The notes: generated from the sequence alone by a model not told the origin. Shown: positions 37,357 through 46,526, counted from the first letter of the stretch. The stretch is 64,000 nt of DNA from Capnocytophaga leadbetteri (GCF_003054025.1 NZ_QBKG01000001.1:310001-374000), one strand, 5' to 3'. Numbers and translations: made by a program.

Positions 37357-37430
37357 TTTTACGGGGCAAAATTCCGACCTTTTACTGAAGTACGCAAATA
37401 GTTGTCGCACCGTGTTACAACATTGTTAAA
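37357..37430. repeat. 74-bp dispersed intergenic repeat, copy 2
   Basis: Ungapped partner of 10688-10761. Here the palindromic core is sharper: TTGTCGCAC and GTGTTACAA around a central C match at 7 of 9 positions. It sits between metF and a terminator, as copy 1 sits between the adhesin and a hairpin. Confidence 0.7.
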
Positions 37431-37434
37431 AAAT

Positions 37435-37464
37435 ATAGGGGGCGAATCGCGATTCGCCCCCTAT
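37435..37464. terminator. Terminator between convergent metF and MFS genes
   Basis: A perfect 30-bp palindrome with GGGGGCGAATCG and its complement. On the minus side it is followed by a T-rich run, so it should end the transporter transcript; on the plus side the T-run is weak. Confidence 0.8.
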
Positions 37465-37489
37465 TTGTTCGTATTGTTTGTGCTATTTT

Positions 37490-38770
37490 TTATTTGTATG
37501 TCTGCTTTACATTATCTTTGTAAGTGAAAGGCACGCTCCAAGTGATAGCAAGAGCAGGAAGGGTGCAGAGCATCACTATAGCGAAGAAAAGTTCGTATCC
37601 CAAAACCTTGCTGAGGTAGCCGCTGAGCATTCCAGGTATCATCACCCCTAAGTTCATCAGGCTATTAGCAAAAGCGTAGTGCGCCATTTGGTATTTCCCT
37701 GGGGCTATCTGTTGCATCATAAAGAGCGTAAGTCCCACAAAACCAAAACCATAGCCAAAGTATTCGCCTACGATACCACAACCGATAACTATCAAACTGG
37801 TAGGCTGAAAATAAGCGAAAAGAAGATATACTACAAACGGAATGTTGAAAGCACAAGCTAAGGTGAAAAGTGCTTTACGGAGTCCCACAACCGAGACAAA
37901 ATAACCCGCTACTATAGATCCTATGATGAAAGCTGCCGTACCCGCTGTGCCGTATACCAATCCGTATTGCTCGTTAGAAAGCCCTAAGCCTCCTACCTCT
38001 ATGCTGTCTTTTAAGAACAGAGGCGCAATTTTCATCGCTAATCCTTCAGCAAAGCGGTACAAGAAAATGAAAAATAAATAGTAAAATATATATTTCTTTT
38101 GAAAGAAAGCTACGAAAATGCCCCATAGTTCTTTGCTTTTTTCACTAAAATCGCCGTCAGAAGTATTTTTCTCGTCTTTCGGAAGAGCGTACATATGATA
38201 CAAACCTACCAAACCTAAAATAACAGCACAGATGCTGATAATTAGCTGCCAAGAGGCTACGATGCTCATACCTTTTTCGTTTACCAGCCAGCCAGCCAAG
38301 AAGATAAGCCCGCCGTTAGCCAATACTTTTGCAAGGTTATAAAAAGCCCCTTGCCAACCCGAATACACGCTTTGGGTAGAAGCGTCTAATTGCTGCATAT
38401 ACATACCATCGCCAGCGATGTCGTGGGTAGAGCCGCTAAAAGCGATAACCCCCATTAGCGCCAAGCAAGTTACGAAGAAGTTAGGCAGAGGTAGTGAAAA
38501 AACGATAAGCCCAAACACAGCAGCCGAAAGCAATTCAGTGATAACGATGTACTGTTTTTTAGTACCGTAGATTTCCATAAGTACACTGATGATAGGTTTG
38601 AGCGACCAAGGGAGGATAAGCAGCGAAGTCCAGAAAGCAATCTGGTCGTTAGCAACCCCTAAGTCCTTGAAAATGATAGGAGAAACTAATGAAAGCATCA
38701 CAAAAGGGAGCCCCATAGCAAAGTAAGTGGTAGGAACCCACGAGATAGGATTTTTCTTTTCTTTGTTCAT
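37490..38770 (-). CDS. Major facilitator transporter, AmpG/PAT-like
   Basis: The 426-residue protein has about 12 hydrophobic segments and begins WVPTTYFAMGLPFVMLS, followed by LLILPWSLKPIISVLMEIYG, a pattern of the PAT/AmpG branch. Members import muropeptides or other acetylated sugars across the inner membrane. AmpG function is plausible but not proved; no beta-lactamase or amidase gene is near. A minus-strand TATTTTTG box (38830-38823) lies upstream. Confidence 0.8.
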   Translation of the reverse strand: MNKEKKNPISWVPTTYFAMGLPFVMLSLVSPIIFKDLGVANDQIAFWTSLLILPWSLKPIISVLMEIYGTKKQYIVITELLSAAVFGLIVFSLPLPNFFVTCLALMGVIAFSGSTHDIAGDGMYMQQLDASTQSVYSGWQGAFYNLAKVLANGGLIFLAGWLVNEKGMSIVASWQLIISICAVILGLVGLYHMYALPKDEKNTSDGDFSEKSKELWGIFVAFFQKKYIFYYLFFIFLYRFAEGLAMKIAPLFLKDSIEVGGLGLSNEQYGLVYGTAGTAAFIIGSIVAGYFVSVVGLRKALFTLACAFNIPFVVYLLFAYFQPTSLIVIGCGIVGEYFGYGFGFVGLTLFMMQQIAPGKYQMAHYAFANSLMNLGVMIPGMLSGYLSKVLGYELFFAIVMLCTLPALAITWSVPFTYKDNVKQTYK

Positions 38771-38886
38771 AATGGTGGTGTTTTTTATTTAGAAAATAAA
38801 TATTTATTAGTGAAAATTTCGCCAAAAATACAAAAAATATTTTTATTATTGCTTAACAACCCTCGAAATTTAAAAATTATTTATCA

Positions 38887-40005
38887 ATGAAAATAGCCAT
38901 TACAGGAGCAGCTACTCTTGCTGCCGACCAAATAACAAACTGCGATGACGTGCCAATGGGGCGACTTTCAGAAGAAAAACGTTCCCTTATAGCAACTTTG
39001 CGTCAGAGCAATCCCGCATACGAATTTTTAGACCCCACCGTGCTATATGCCCTTTTTACCGCTAAGGAAGCGGTATGCCAAGCAGGCTGGAGCGGACAGC
39101 GTTTTGGGGTGAATATAGGTTCTTCGCGCGGAGCTACCGAACTGTTCGAGTCGCATTATGCACATTTCCTAAGCGAGGGCTATTGCAAAACCTTAGCATC
39201 GCCCACCACTACCTTGGGCAATGTAAGCACGTGGGTAGCGCAATACTTTGCTACACAAGGCTTTGCCCTTTCGCACTCTATCACTTGCTCTACTGCTTTG
39301 CACGGCATCGCCAATGCGGTAGCGTGGCTACAGAGCGGTATGGAAGAGCGTTTTTTGGTAGGAGGTACTGAGGCTCCCCTTACGCCTTTTACCATTGCGC
39401 AGGTCAAAGCCCTTAAAATCTACAGCTCTCTGCCGTTGCCTTACCCTTGTAGGTCTATGGATATGACCAAAAAACAGAATACGATGGTCTTGGGCGAGGG
39501 AGCAGGCTGCTTTTGTTTAGAGAAAGGTGAGCGCCCTAACGCTTTGGCGTATATTATAGGAATTGGCTTTGCTACCGAGCAACTCACCCATAGCGTTTCG
39601 CTGTCCCCTGACGGACAATGTCTGCAAGAGTCGATGCGCAGCGCCTTAGAGAGTGCAGGTAATCCTAAGATAGATGTGGTTATCACCCACTGCACGGGCA
39701 CTATTAAGGGCGATAGGGCAGAGCTCAATGCCATAGAGGCAGTCTTTGGGTCGCAAAAACCACTGCTGACTAATAATAAATGGCGACACGGACATACTTA
39801 CGGCGCAAGTGGAGCGCTCAATCTCGGTATGGCAATCGAGATGCTACAGCGCAATACCTTTCAGCCTATACCTTATCTTGATGAGGTAAATGAAGTGCCC
39901 GAAAAACTCCAAACAGTAATGATAAATGCGGTAGGTTTCGGAGGTAATGGTATTTCGGTAATCCTTCAGTCATCTTTCGCTAATCCTTCGCTAATCCTTC
40001 GGTGA
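38887..40005 (+). CDS. Isolated beta-ketoacyl synthase
   Basis: The 372-residue thiolase-fold protein has a full ketosynthase active site: Cys134 in SITCSTALHG, His268 in THCTGT, and Lys298/His303 in KWRHGHTYGASG. GEGAG and the C-terminal GFGGNG loop are also present. It is shorter and more divergent than FabF at 41306-42553. Such synthases occur in flexirubin or aryl-polyene pigment pathways, but no other pigment gene is visible here, so the pathway is unknown. The last 11 residues (SSFANPSLILR) are encoded by an 11-bp tandem array. Confidence 0.82.
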   Translation: MKIAITGAATLAADQITNCDDVPMGRLSEEKRSLIATLRQSNPAYEFLDPTVLYALFTAKEAVCQAGWSGQRFGVNIGSSRGATELFESHYAHFLSEGYCKTLASPTTTLGNVSTWVAQYFATQGFALSHSITCSTALHGIANAVAWLQSGMEERFLVGGTEAPLTPFTIAQVKALKIYSSLPLPYPCRSMDMTKKQNTMVLGEGAGCFCLEKGERPNALAYIIGIGFATEQLTHSVSLSPDGQCLQESMRSALESAGNPKIDVVITHCTGTIKGDRAELNAIEAVFGSQKPLLTNNKWRHGHTYGASGALNLGMAIEMLQRNTFQPIPYLDEVNEVPEKLQTVMINAVGFGGNGISVILQSSFANPSLILR

Positions 40006-40008
40006 TCC
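39954..40008. repeat. 11-bp array overlapping the ketosynthase stop codon
   Basis: Five exact-length units of the type TTCGCTAATCC. The first coincides with the conserved family C-terminus and the stop codon lies in the fifth. Confidence 0.85.
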
Positions 40009-40091
40009 TATAGTGTAAGTGTATTCAAAGTAAAGGGAGATATCGAAGAAAAAAACTGGTGAAAGGGAATGTTTTCTTTGAAAAAAAATAT

Positions 40092-40099
40092 TACCTTTG
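40092..40099 (+). promoter_or_regulatory. -7 box of the 40123 gene
   Basis: TACCTTTG, 23 bases before the start codon. Confidence 0.5.
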
Positions 40100-40122
40100 C
40101 TTCTATAATTAAAACTGACCCA

Positions 40123-40629
40123 ATGAAAACTATAAAAGAACGTTTAGAGCGCTATCATTTGATTAGCTTTGTGAAAGATGAAACTATAGAAAAAGGTGTT
40201 TTTGAAATCTTTACTTCAGGGAAACAGAATAAAAAAGAGTTTAAGAAAAATGTTGTAGCACTTAGATTTTTAACTAATAAAGGCTATCAGTATAGAATGC
40301 TTCCTGTTATAAATGATGGTGAGACTAATCCGGATACTTTTAATCTGTATTTTCAATATTTTACAGATATAAAAGTAACAGAGAGTAATAACGGGAAAAA
40401 TATAATTCAGAGTGCTTTAAAAGAAGCAAGCCGACAGTTTGTTAGTGAAGTGATTATTCAATTTACTAAACAATTAAGGTCTAATAGAGAAGCTTATGAC
40501 ATTTTGCGAGCTACTTTTGCACAAGGGAGAGCAAGGCATATTGAGCGAGTTATTTTTATAATGCCTAATATGAAAGTTTTAGCAGTAGAGACAAAACGTT
40601 TTAAAATAACAAAGAGGCAAATTGAATAA
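40123..40629 (+). CDS. Hypothetical protein
   Basis: No family recognised. Start 40123 (MKTIKERLERYH) is preferred because an upstream in-frame start at 40069 lies before the TACCTTTG box. The 168-residue product is basic, has no signal peptide or membrane segment and looks cytoplasmic, with mixed alpha/beta content (VVALRFLTNKGYQYRMLPVI). Its last codons and stop codon form the left arm of a hairpin that works as a terminator for a minus-strand transcript. Confidence 0.65.
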   Translation: MKTIKERLERYHLISFVKDETIEKGVFEIFTSGKQNKKEFKKNVVALRFLTNKGYQYRMLPVINDGETNPDTFNLYFQYFTDIKVTESNNGKNIIQSALKEASRQFVSEVIIQFTKQLRSNREAYDILRATFAQGRARHIERVIFIMPNMKVLAVETKRFKITKRQIE

Positions 40630-40693
40630 TCATCAACTTGCCTCTCGGGGGGGTGAAACCGATAGCAACACGAAGTTGCGTGTAACACCATTT
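40603..40693 (-). ncRNA. Candidate small RNA, about 90 nt
   Basis: A minus-strand promoter (TTTG at 40730-40727, 19-bp spacer, TACCTTTG at 40707-40700) is followed by a GCAAC/GTTGC stem-loop, a run of seven C, and a hairpin (arms 40638-40644 and 40614-40620) with a T-rich tail. Nothing in it codes for a protein. Family not recognised. Upstream sequence 40731-40902 is AT-rich and shows no feature. Confidence 0.45.
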
Positions 40694-40699
40694 ACGTTG

Positions 40700-40730
40700 C
40701 AAAGGTACAGTTATTTTTTTAATTATCAAA
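40700..40730 (-). promoter_or_regulatory. Promoter of the 90-nt candidate RNA
   Basis: TTTG-N19-TACCTTTG on the minus strand, consensus spacing. Confidence 0.6.
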
Positions 40731-40902
40731 AAAAAGTTTGTTTTGTAGGGTTTTATCTGTTAAAGTAAATTCACAATTTTCGATTGATTTCACCCCTTAA
40801 AAGACAAAAAGAAGCTATACTATAGCAGTTAATAACCCCCTGATAATAAACGACTTTGGTATTTTAACATCAAAAAAAAGCACAATATTTGTTCGAAAAC
40901 GA

Positions 40903-40931
40903 TTGCTATTCAAAAAAAATGCTTACTTTTG
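40903..40931 (+). promoter_or_regulatory. acpP promoter
   Basis: TTG at 40903-40905, 18-bp spacer, TACTTTTG at 40924-40931. Confidence 0.7.
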
Positions 40932-40966
40932 CACTCAGTAATTATAGTTATAAAAAAAGAAAAATT

Positions 40967-41203
40967 ATGTCAGACATTGCATCAAGAGTTAAAGCCATTA
41001 TCGTTGATAAGTTAGGCGTAGACGAAAATGAAGTGAACGCAGAAGCGAGCTTCACTAACGACTTAGGAGCAGATTCATTAGACACTGTAGAGTTGATTAT
41101 GGAGTTTGAAAAAGAATTTGATATTCAAATCCCAGATGACCAAGCTGAAAATATCCAAACAGTAGGTCAAGCAATCAAATACATTGAAGATGCTAAACAA
41201 TAA
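40967..41203 (+). CDS. acpP: Acyl carrier protein
   Basis: Start 40967 gives the standard 78-residue acidic protein; an upstream in-frame start at 40889 precedes the promoter. Ser37 in [11 protein letters not shown] is the phosphopantetheine attachment site. It carries the growing chain in fatty acid synthesis. Its terminator before fabF would allow much higher expression of acpP than of fabF. Confidence 0.97.
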   Translation: MSDIASRVKAIIVDKLGVDENEVNAEASFTNDLGADSLDTVELIMEFEKEFDIQIPDDQAENIQTVGQAIKYIEDAKQ

Positions 41204-41213
41204 TGGGCTAATG

Positions 41214-41276
41214 GGCACTAAGCTATTAACCACCTATATAGGTAGGTTAGTGGCTTAGTGCCTAATGCTTTTTTTA
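41214..41276 (+). terminator. Terminator or attenuator between acpP and fabF
   Basis: GGCACTAAGC and GCTTAGTGCC form a perfect outer stem around an inner TAACC/GGTTA hairpin, then seven T. Read-through is needed unless fabF has a promoter in the 30 bases before it. Confidence 0.8.
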
Positions 41277-41305
41277 GAACCTAAATACTAAAAAGATAAC
41301 ACTAT

Positions 41306-42553
41306 ATGGAGAGAAGACGCGTAGTAGTAACAGGCATAGGTGCCTTGACCCCCATTGGTAATACCTCACAAGATTTTTGGAACGGACTCGTAGAAGGAAA
41401 AAGTGGCGCTGCCCCTATTACCCATTTCGATGCCTCTAAGTTTAAAACCCAGTTCGCCTGCGAGCTAAAAGGGTTCAATATTGAGGACTTTATGGATAGA
41501 AAAGAAGCTCGCAAGCTTGATAAGTTTGCGCAGTATGCTTCTGTGGTATCCGATGAAGCTATCAAAGATGCTCATTTAGACGTTGATAAGGTTGATAAAG
41601 ACCGCGTGGGTGTGATATGGGGTTCAGGAATCGGAGGGTTAGAAACTTTCCAAAATGAGGTAACCAACTTTAATCAGGGTGATGGTACGCCTCGCTTCAA
41701 TCCTTTCTTTATACCTAAAATGATAGCCGACATAGCATCGGGTATGATTTCTATTAAATATGGCTTCAGAGGTCCTAACTTCACTACCGTGTCGGCTTGT
41801 GCTTCGGCTGCCAATGCTATGATTGATGCGCTTAACTATATTCGTTTTGGCTATGCCGATGTAATAGTATCGGGCGGCTCTGAAGCAGCTGTTACTATCG
41901 CTGGTATAGGGGGCTTCAATGCTTTGCACGCTCTTTCTACTTTCAACGAAAACCCAGCTAAGGCATCGCGTCCGTTTGATGCTAACCGCGATGGTTTTGT
42001 ATTGGGCGAAGGAGCAGGGGCTATTGTGCTTGAAGAGTACAACCACGCTGTAGCACGTGGGGCTACTATCTATTGCGAATTGGCTGGTGGCGGACTTTCA
42101 GCAGACGCTCACCATATGACGGCACCTCACCCTGAAGGGCTTGGCGCTAAATTGGTGATGAATAACTGTCTTAAAGACGCTGGCGTAGCGATAAATGAAG
42201 TCGATGCTATCAATATGCACGGTACTTCTACCCCGCTGGGTGATATAGCCGAGTCGAAAGCAGTAATTGATGTGTTCGGAGAGCACGCTTATAATATCAA
42301 TATCAACTCAACCAAGTCGATGACAGGACACTTACTTGGTGCAGCAGGAGCTGTTGAAGCAGTGGCTTCGATATTGGCTATTAAGCACGGTATCGTACCA
42401 CCTACTATCAACTTTGAAACTCCTGATGAGAAGATAGACCAACGCCTAAACTTCACTTTCAACCAAGCACAAAAACGCGATGTAAAAGTAGCAATGAGTA
42501 ATACTTTCGGTTTCGGAGGTCATAACGCTTGCTTACTATTCAAAAAGTTATAA
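41306..42553 (+). CDS. fabF: 3-oxoacyl-ACP synthase II
   Basis: The 415-residue protein begins RRVVVTGIGALTPIG and has the active-site Cys165 (VSACASAANAM), the two histidines (MHGTSTPLGD and KSMTGHLLGAAG) and the C-terminal NTFGFGGHNA loop. Length and motifs are those of FabF, which elongates acyl-ACP with malonyl-ACP. It stands in the common acpP-fabF-rnc order. Confidence 0.96.
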   Translation: MERRRVVVTGIGALTPIGNTSQDFWNGLVEGKSGAAPITHFDASKFKTQFACELKGFNIEDFMDRKEARKLDKFAQYASVVSDEAIKDAHLDVDKVDKDRVGVIWGSGIGGLETFQNEVTNFNQGDGTPRFNPFFIPKMIADIASGMISIKYGFRGPNFTTVSACASAANAMIDALNYIRFGYADVIVSGGSEAAVTIAGIGGFNALHALSTFNENPAKASRPFDANRDGFVLGEGAGAIVLEEYNHAVARGATIYCELAGGGLSADAHHMTAPHPEGLGAKLVMNNCLKDAGVAINEVDAINMHGTSTPLGDIAESKAVIDVFGEHAYNININSTKSMTGHLLGAAGAVEAVASILAIKHGIVPPTINFETPDEKIDQRLNFTFNQAQKRDVKVAMSNTFGFGGHNACLLFKKL

Positions 42554-42558
42554 TACAA

Positions 42559-43317
42559 GTGTTCAGCTTAAAGAAAATATTGTCATTTTCCCGTTTTACT
42601 TCTAAGAAGAAAGACGGGATTTTTTACAATAAAATGAAAGATCTTTTGGGCTATGCGCCTAAAAATCTGTCATTTTATAGCGAGGCTTTTACGCATCCAT
42701 CCTACCAATACCAAAAGGCTACCCGCAAGAGCTATGAGCGACTTGAGTTTCTTGGCGATGCTATTTTGGGGGCAGTAATAGCCGATTATATTTTTACTAA
42801 TGCGCCTGAGCAAGACGAGGGCTACCTGACCAAAATGCGCTCTAAAATAGTAGAAAGGCGCAACCTAAACCAGCTGGGCGAAGAGCTACAGCTGCTCAGT
42901 TTTCTGCGTACGAAACTCACCCCCAAGCAGTTGGGCAATAACATCACAGGCAATCTTTTCGAGGCGCTTATAGGGGCTATCTATTTGGATAAAGGCTATA
43001 AAACTTGCTTCAAATTTATAGAACGCAAGCTCATTTTGCCTTATATCAATATCAAAAACCTCGAAGAAAAGGTTATTAGCCATAAAAGTTTGCTAATAGA
43101 ATGGTGCCAGAAGCACAAACGCGACTTTTCATTTGAGGCAGAAGAAGATGTAGAAGACCGTTCAGAGACGAAATACTTCGTAGCCAAAGTATATGTAGAG
43201 GGCTTTTCGGTTACACGCGCACGGGCTACCTCTAAGAAGAGAGCCGAAGAGAGTGCTGCTAAGCGCACTTGCTATAAGATACAGGGCAAACAGCACTACA
43301 AATTAGATGTGAAATGA
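42559..43317 (+). CDS. rnc: Ribonuclease III
   Basis: A GTG at 42559 is taken as start (252 residues); a TTG at 42529 would overlap fabF, and an ATG at 42634 would drop 25 residues before the fold begins. The catalytic signature is ERLEFLGDAILGAVIADYIF, with later Glu in NLFEALIGAIYLDKG. The double-stranded RNA-binding domain occupies the last 70 residues or so (SLLIEWCQKH to KRAEESAAKRTCYKI). RNase III processes rRNA precursors and structured mRNAs. The 3' end overlaps the next gene (ATGA). Confidence 0.93.
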   Translation: MFSLKKILSFSRFTSKKKDGIFYNKMKDLLGYAPKNLSFYSEAFTHPSYQYQKATRKSYERLEFLGDAILGAVIADYIFTNAPEQDEGYLTKMRSKIVERRNLNQLGEELQLLSFLRTKLTPKQLGNNITGNLFEALIGAIYLDKGYKTCFKFIERKLILPYINIKNLEEKVISHKSLLIEWCQKHKRDFSFEAEEDVEDRSETKYFVAKVYVEGFSVTRARATSKKRAEESAAKRTCYKIQGKQHYKLDVK

Positions 43318-43805
43318 AAATCTTACTCCTCTCCGACACGCATTCGTACATAGACGAGCGTATACTTCACTATGCCTCAGAGGCTGATGAGGTCTGGCAT
43401 TGCGGTGACTTTGGCAATGTGGCCGTCATACAAGCCCTCGAGGCAATAAAGCCTTTGCGAGGGGTTTATGGCAATATAGATGGCACTGAGGTACGCGGCT
43501 ACTTCCCAGAGGTAAATCGTTTTGAGTGCGAGGGAGTAGAGGTACTAATGATACACATAGGGGGCTACCCTAATCGATACACTCCTTTAGCCAAACGCGA
43601 AATACAAAAACACCCACCCCGACTCTTCATTTCGGGGCATTCGCATATACTAAAAGTACAATACGACCCACAATACCAGCTACTGCACCTCAATCCGGGG
43701 GCGGCAGGCATCTACGGCTGGCAGAAAGTCCGCACTATGCTCCGTTTTGAGCTTGAAGCGGGTGAAATAAAGAATTTAGAGATTATAGAATTAGCAGAGA
43801 GGTAG
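43314..43805 (+). CDS. Metallophosphoesterase (YfcE/MJ0936 type)
   Basis: The 163-residue protein has the five metal-binding motifs of the family: LSDTHSY, HCGDFGN, VYGNIDG, MIHIGGYP and SGHSHI. Small members of this group hydrolyse phosphodiesters in vitro; physiological substrates are unclear. Start overlaps the rnc stop by four bases, so the genes are probably translated together. Confidence 0.92.
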   Translation: MKILLLSDTHSYIDERILHYASEADEVWHCGDFGNVAVIQALEAIKPLRGVYGNIDGTEVRGYFPEVNRFECEGVEVLMIHIGGYPNRYTPLAKREIQKHPPRLFISGHSHILKVQYDPQYQLLHLNPGAAGIYGWQKVRTMLRFELEAGEIKNLEIIELAER

Positions 43806-43851
43806 AGGTAATTATCGGTATAAAATAATTCGTGTATTTTTCTTGGAATAT

Positions 43852-43883
43852 TTTGCTAATAAAAAGAAGTTTTTTTATCTTTG
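43852..43883 (+). promoter_or_regulatory. Promoter of the 43908 lipoprotein gene
   Basis: TTTG at 43852-43855, 20-bp spacer, TATCTTTG at 43876-43883. Confidence 0.7.
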
Positions 43884-43907
43884 TAGCAAATTTTAAACTT
43901 TATTCCT

Positions 43908-44411
43908 ATGAAAAAAATATTACTAATCGCACTTTCTGTGATAGCTTTCGCAGCGTGCACTAAAAAAGACAATGATAACGATGCTAAGTACACACGAGCA
44001 CAGTTAGAAGGACAATGGAACTATGTGGAATCAAGAATGTCTGATGGGAAACTCTTCTCTCAAATAGTTCCTTCAGAGGCTTTTAATTGCATAAAGAAAA
44101 TGAATTATATATTTAAAGGAGATCGTTGGATACTAAATGAATACAATTATAAGAAAGACGAAAAAACTTGTAAATATAACTCAGCTTCTTTTTTGTACGT
44201 GATTAAAGGAAGTACTATTTGTTTTGTGATTAATGACAAAGCATTAAGAGCTCTTGATGTTATTAATTTAAACGAAAGCGAATTAGTCTTTAAATATAAT
44301 GATGAGTTTAAAAAAATAATGCGATTACAAATGCAAGAGCAAAACTTTCTTGAGTTATCTGGTTATACGATTGATGATATTTTGAATGTAACAATCACTT
44401 ACCGAAGATAA
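43908..44411 (+). CDS. Small lipoprotein, lipocalin-like
   Basis: The 167-residue protein starts with a lipoprotein signal (KKILLIALSVIAFAAC, Cys17). The mature part has QLEGQWNYVESRMSDGKL followed by alternating strands, a pattern seen in lipocalin-like domains of Bacteroidota lipoproteins. Function unknown. Its own promoter and terminator bracket it. Confidence 0.65.
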   Translation: MKKILLIALSVIAFAACTKKDNDNDAKYTRAQLEGQWNYVESRMSDGKLFSQIVPSEAFNCIKKMNYIFKGDRWILNEYNYKKDEKTCKYNSASFLYVIKGSTICFVINDKALRALDVINLNESELVFKYNDEFKKIMRLQMQEQNFLELSGYTIDDILNVTITYRR

Positions 44412-44425
44412 TATTATAATATACT

Positions 44426-44466
44426 AAAAAAGGCGGCTCAACGCTTGCGTTGAGCCGCCTTTTTTA
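44426..44466 (+). terminator. Terminator, first copy of a duplicated sequence
   Basis: Stem GGCGGCTCAACGC with its complement and a TTGC-containing loop, flanked by A- and T-runs. A core of 40 bases is identical to that at 46527-46567. Confidence 0.93.
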
Positions 44467-44583
44467 TGTTCTACTCAGTCAAATAAAGTAGAGGTAGCTA
44501 CTAATCTACGAAAGATAATGAGGTGAATGTAGGTATTTAGAAAATAATTTGTATATTTGCCTCAAATTATTACTTTTTTAACA

Positions 44584-45669
44584 ATGAAAATAAAATATTT
44601 TACAACTCTTATTGCCTTTTTAGGGCTGCTGATGCATTGTTATTCGCAAAATAGCAGCAATTTTTCTAATGTATATGATAGCAATCTTCTCTTTAAGATG
44701 AGAACGCAGGTACCTGATAACGCTTATGCTAGCTTTGCTCGCCATTTTTATGTGGTAACCAAAGCCGAACAAGCCCATAGATGGTACCCCTCGCTATCAA
44801 AAGAAGAGGTAACCCGCGTGATGAAAGTAATCGTACCCAATACGTATGACTCCTACTACACATCGTCTCTTCGCACTGCCTCAACAAAAGATAATTTTGT
44901 ACAATCGTTAAGTGCAGCTATAGGTACAGATAACTATGATTATCTGTTAGAAAGTTGTTATGCAGGAAAGAAAGCTGTGAGTTCGCGCTATTATGAAGTG
45001 GTGAATACGATGAGTAGTGGCGGCTATGCTGAGGAATATCCGTTTGAACTCAAAGGAGGTAAACTGTTGCCTTTAGAGGGGTTAGAAAACGTAGCTTCTA
45101 CTATTGAACCGTATATCGAAGCACGTATAGGCAAAAAGATGTCTCGCTCAATGGCTTCTAAATATGGGGCTACTTTTATAAACGGACAAGAGTATGTACT
45201 CTTTAGCTATAGCTGTGATAATATAGATGATATTTCAGGCTATCAGTATCAGGTGTTAGCGGCTTATCAGCCTGAAACAACAGCTATTTACTATACAACA
45301 GGCGACTTTGGGGGCGAGAAGACTATGGCTCCTGAAAATGTATCGTGGCAATACCTTGCCGATTTTCAGACCCCAGTAAATAATAACAGCAATAGCAGTT
45401 ATAATACTAATAGCAATAACAAACGAAAAGCTAACCAAGGGCTACTTAAGCTCGTGAATAATTCTGATAATCCTTATACTGTAAGCTGTGTAAAGGGCGA
45501 TATCGTAATGCAAGGGCATTCTGAAACTACTCTCTACCTAGATTACCACAACCTATACAAACTTACTATTAAGCAAAATTCAGGTTTTTTGTTATACCCT
45601 ACTGTGCTGTATTACGATGTACAGTTTGACGAAGACCTTACTGAAAGAACTATAAAATTCCCATTTTAA
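44584..45669 (+). CDS. Hypothetical secreted protein
   Basis: Start 44584 gives a signal peptide (MKIKYFTTLIAFLGLLM, cleavage near CYSQ), 361 residues. The middle region (SRYYEVVNTMSSGGYAEEYP, ARIGKKMSRSMASKYGA) is not recognised. A low-complexity Asn/Ser linker at about 270-290 separates a C-terminal beta-rich domain (LLKLVNNSDNPYTVSC to TERTIKFPF). Probably exported to the periplasm or outer surface. A TATATTTG box at 44552-44559 precedes it and the next gene begins 17 bases after it. Confidence 0.7.
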   Translation: MKIKYFTTLIAFLGLLMHCYSQNSSNFSNVYDSNLLFKMRTQVPDNAYASFARHFYVVTKAEQAHRWYPSLSKEEVTRVMKVIVPNTYDSYYTSSLRTASTKDNFVQSLSAAIGTDNYDYLLESCYAGKKAVSSRYYEVVNTMSSGGYAEEYPFELKGGKLLPLEGLENVASTIEPYIEARIGKKMSRSMASKYGATFINGQEYVLFSYSCDNIDDISGYQYQVLAAYQPETTAIYYTTGDFGGEKTMAPENVSWQYLADFQTPVNNNSNSSYNTNSNNKRKANQGLLKLVNNSDNPYTVSCVKGDIVMQGHSETTLYLDYHNLYKLTIKQNSGFLLYPTVLYYDVQFDEDLTERTIKFPF

Positions 45670-45686
45670 ATAAAAAGAACTATCAT

Positions 45687-46520
45687 ATGAAACATTACAT
45701 TACCCTATTAAGCCTTTTGATAGTATCTTTAGGCTTTGCACAGAAAGACCCTGTAGCTATTATTAAGAGCGTAAATGCTCTGAAAAAACAAACAATTGCC
45801 CAAATGCAAGCTAATACTAATAAAACTAAGAATGACATTTTGTGCGAGAAGTTTGCTAAAGAGGCTAGGGAAAAATTATTAGAGATAGAAGATATAGAAT
45901 CTTCTTCTTTTAAGCCTTATTTAAAAAAAGATGGAGGCTTTACTACAGATTTTCAAAAACTATTGAATAATAGTGGTTTACAAGACGCTTGGGATGAGGG
46001 TTTTGGTGGTTTTTATTTTAAAAAAGGTTATTTGGCTAAGATTTTTAAAAATTATTTGTCAGAGGAATATCTTCTATATATAAGAATTAATGATATACGT
46101 CCGTTTATGTATAATGATGCAGCCCTGATGATTAGTTGGGATGAGTTAGGTACATTACTACTTAATGAGAGCAACTTTATTAAGAAATATCCTAATAGCA
46201 AAAAGTTAAAAGAAGTGAAACTGTGTTATGCAGATGATGTAATAACCTTTATATTTGGGATAGATAATACTCCTTCTTTTGAGATACCAGTAGCAAGAAA
46301 AACAATGAAAGCATTTGTGAGTAAAAATCCAGAGGCTTTAGCCACTCCTTTAGTGAAAATATATTTAGAAAATACTAAGGTAAACAAAAATGGTATGACA
46401 GTTTACAAAGATGAAAATAAGAATTTGTATGACCTAATAAATGCTGAATTAGAGAAACAATTAGGAGGTAAAATTTCAGAACTTTCCTCAGAGTTTTACT
46501 CACAATATAACGGGGACTAA
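45687..46520 (+). CDS. Hypothetical secreted protein
   Basis: The 277-residue protein has a signal peptide (KHYITLLSLLIVSLGFAQ). The mature part is Lys/Glu/Asn rich and largely helical, with no recognised domain. It is downstream of another secreted unknown with a 17-base gap, so both are probably one transcript ended by the following hairpin. Confidence 0.7.
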   Translation: MKHYITLLSLLIVSLGFAQKDPVAIIKSVNALKKQTIAQMQANTNKTKNDILCEKFAKEAREKLLEIEDIESSSFKPYLKKDGGFTTDFQKLLNNSGLQDAWDEGFGGFYFKKGYLAKIFKNYLSEEYLLYIRINDIRPFMYNDAALMISWDELGTLLLNESNFIKKYPNSKKLKEVKLCYADDVITFIFGIDNTPSFEIPVARKTMKAFVSKNPEALATPLVKIYLENTKVNKNGMTVYKDENKNLYDLINAELEKQLGGKISELSSEFYSQYNGD

Positions 46521-46526
46521 AAACTT

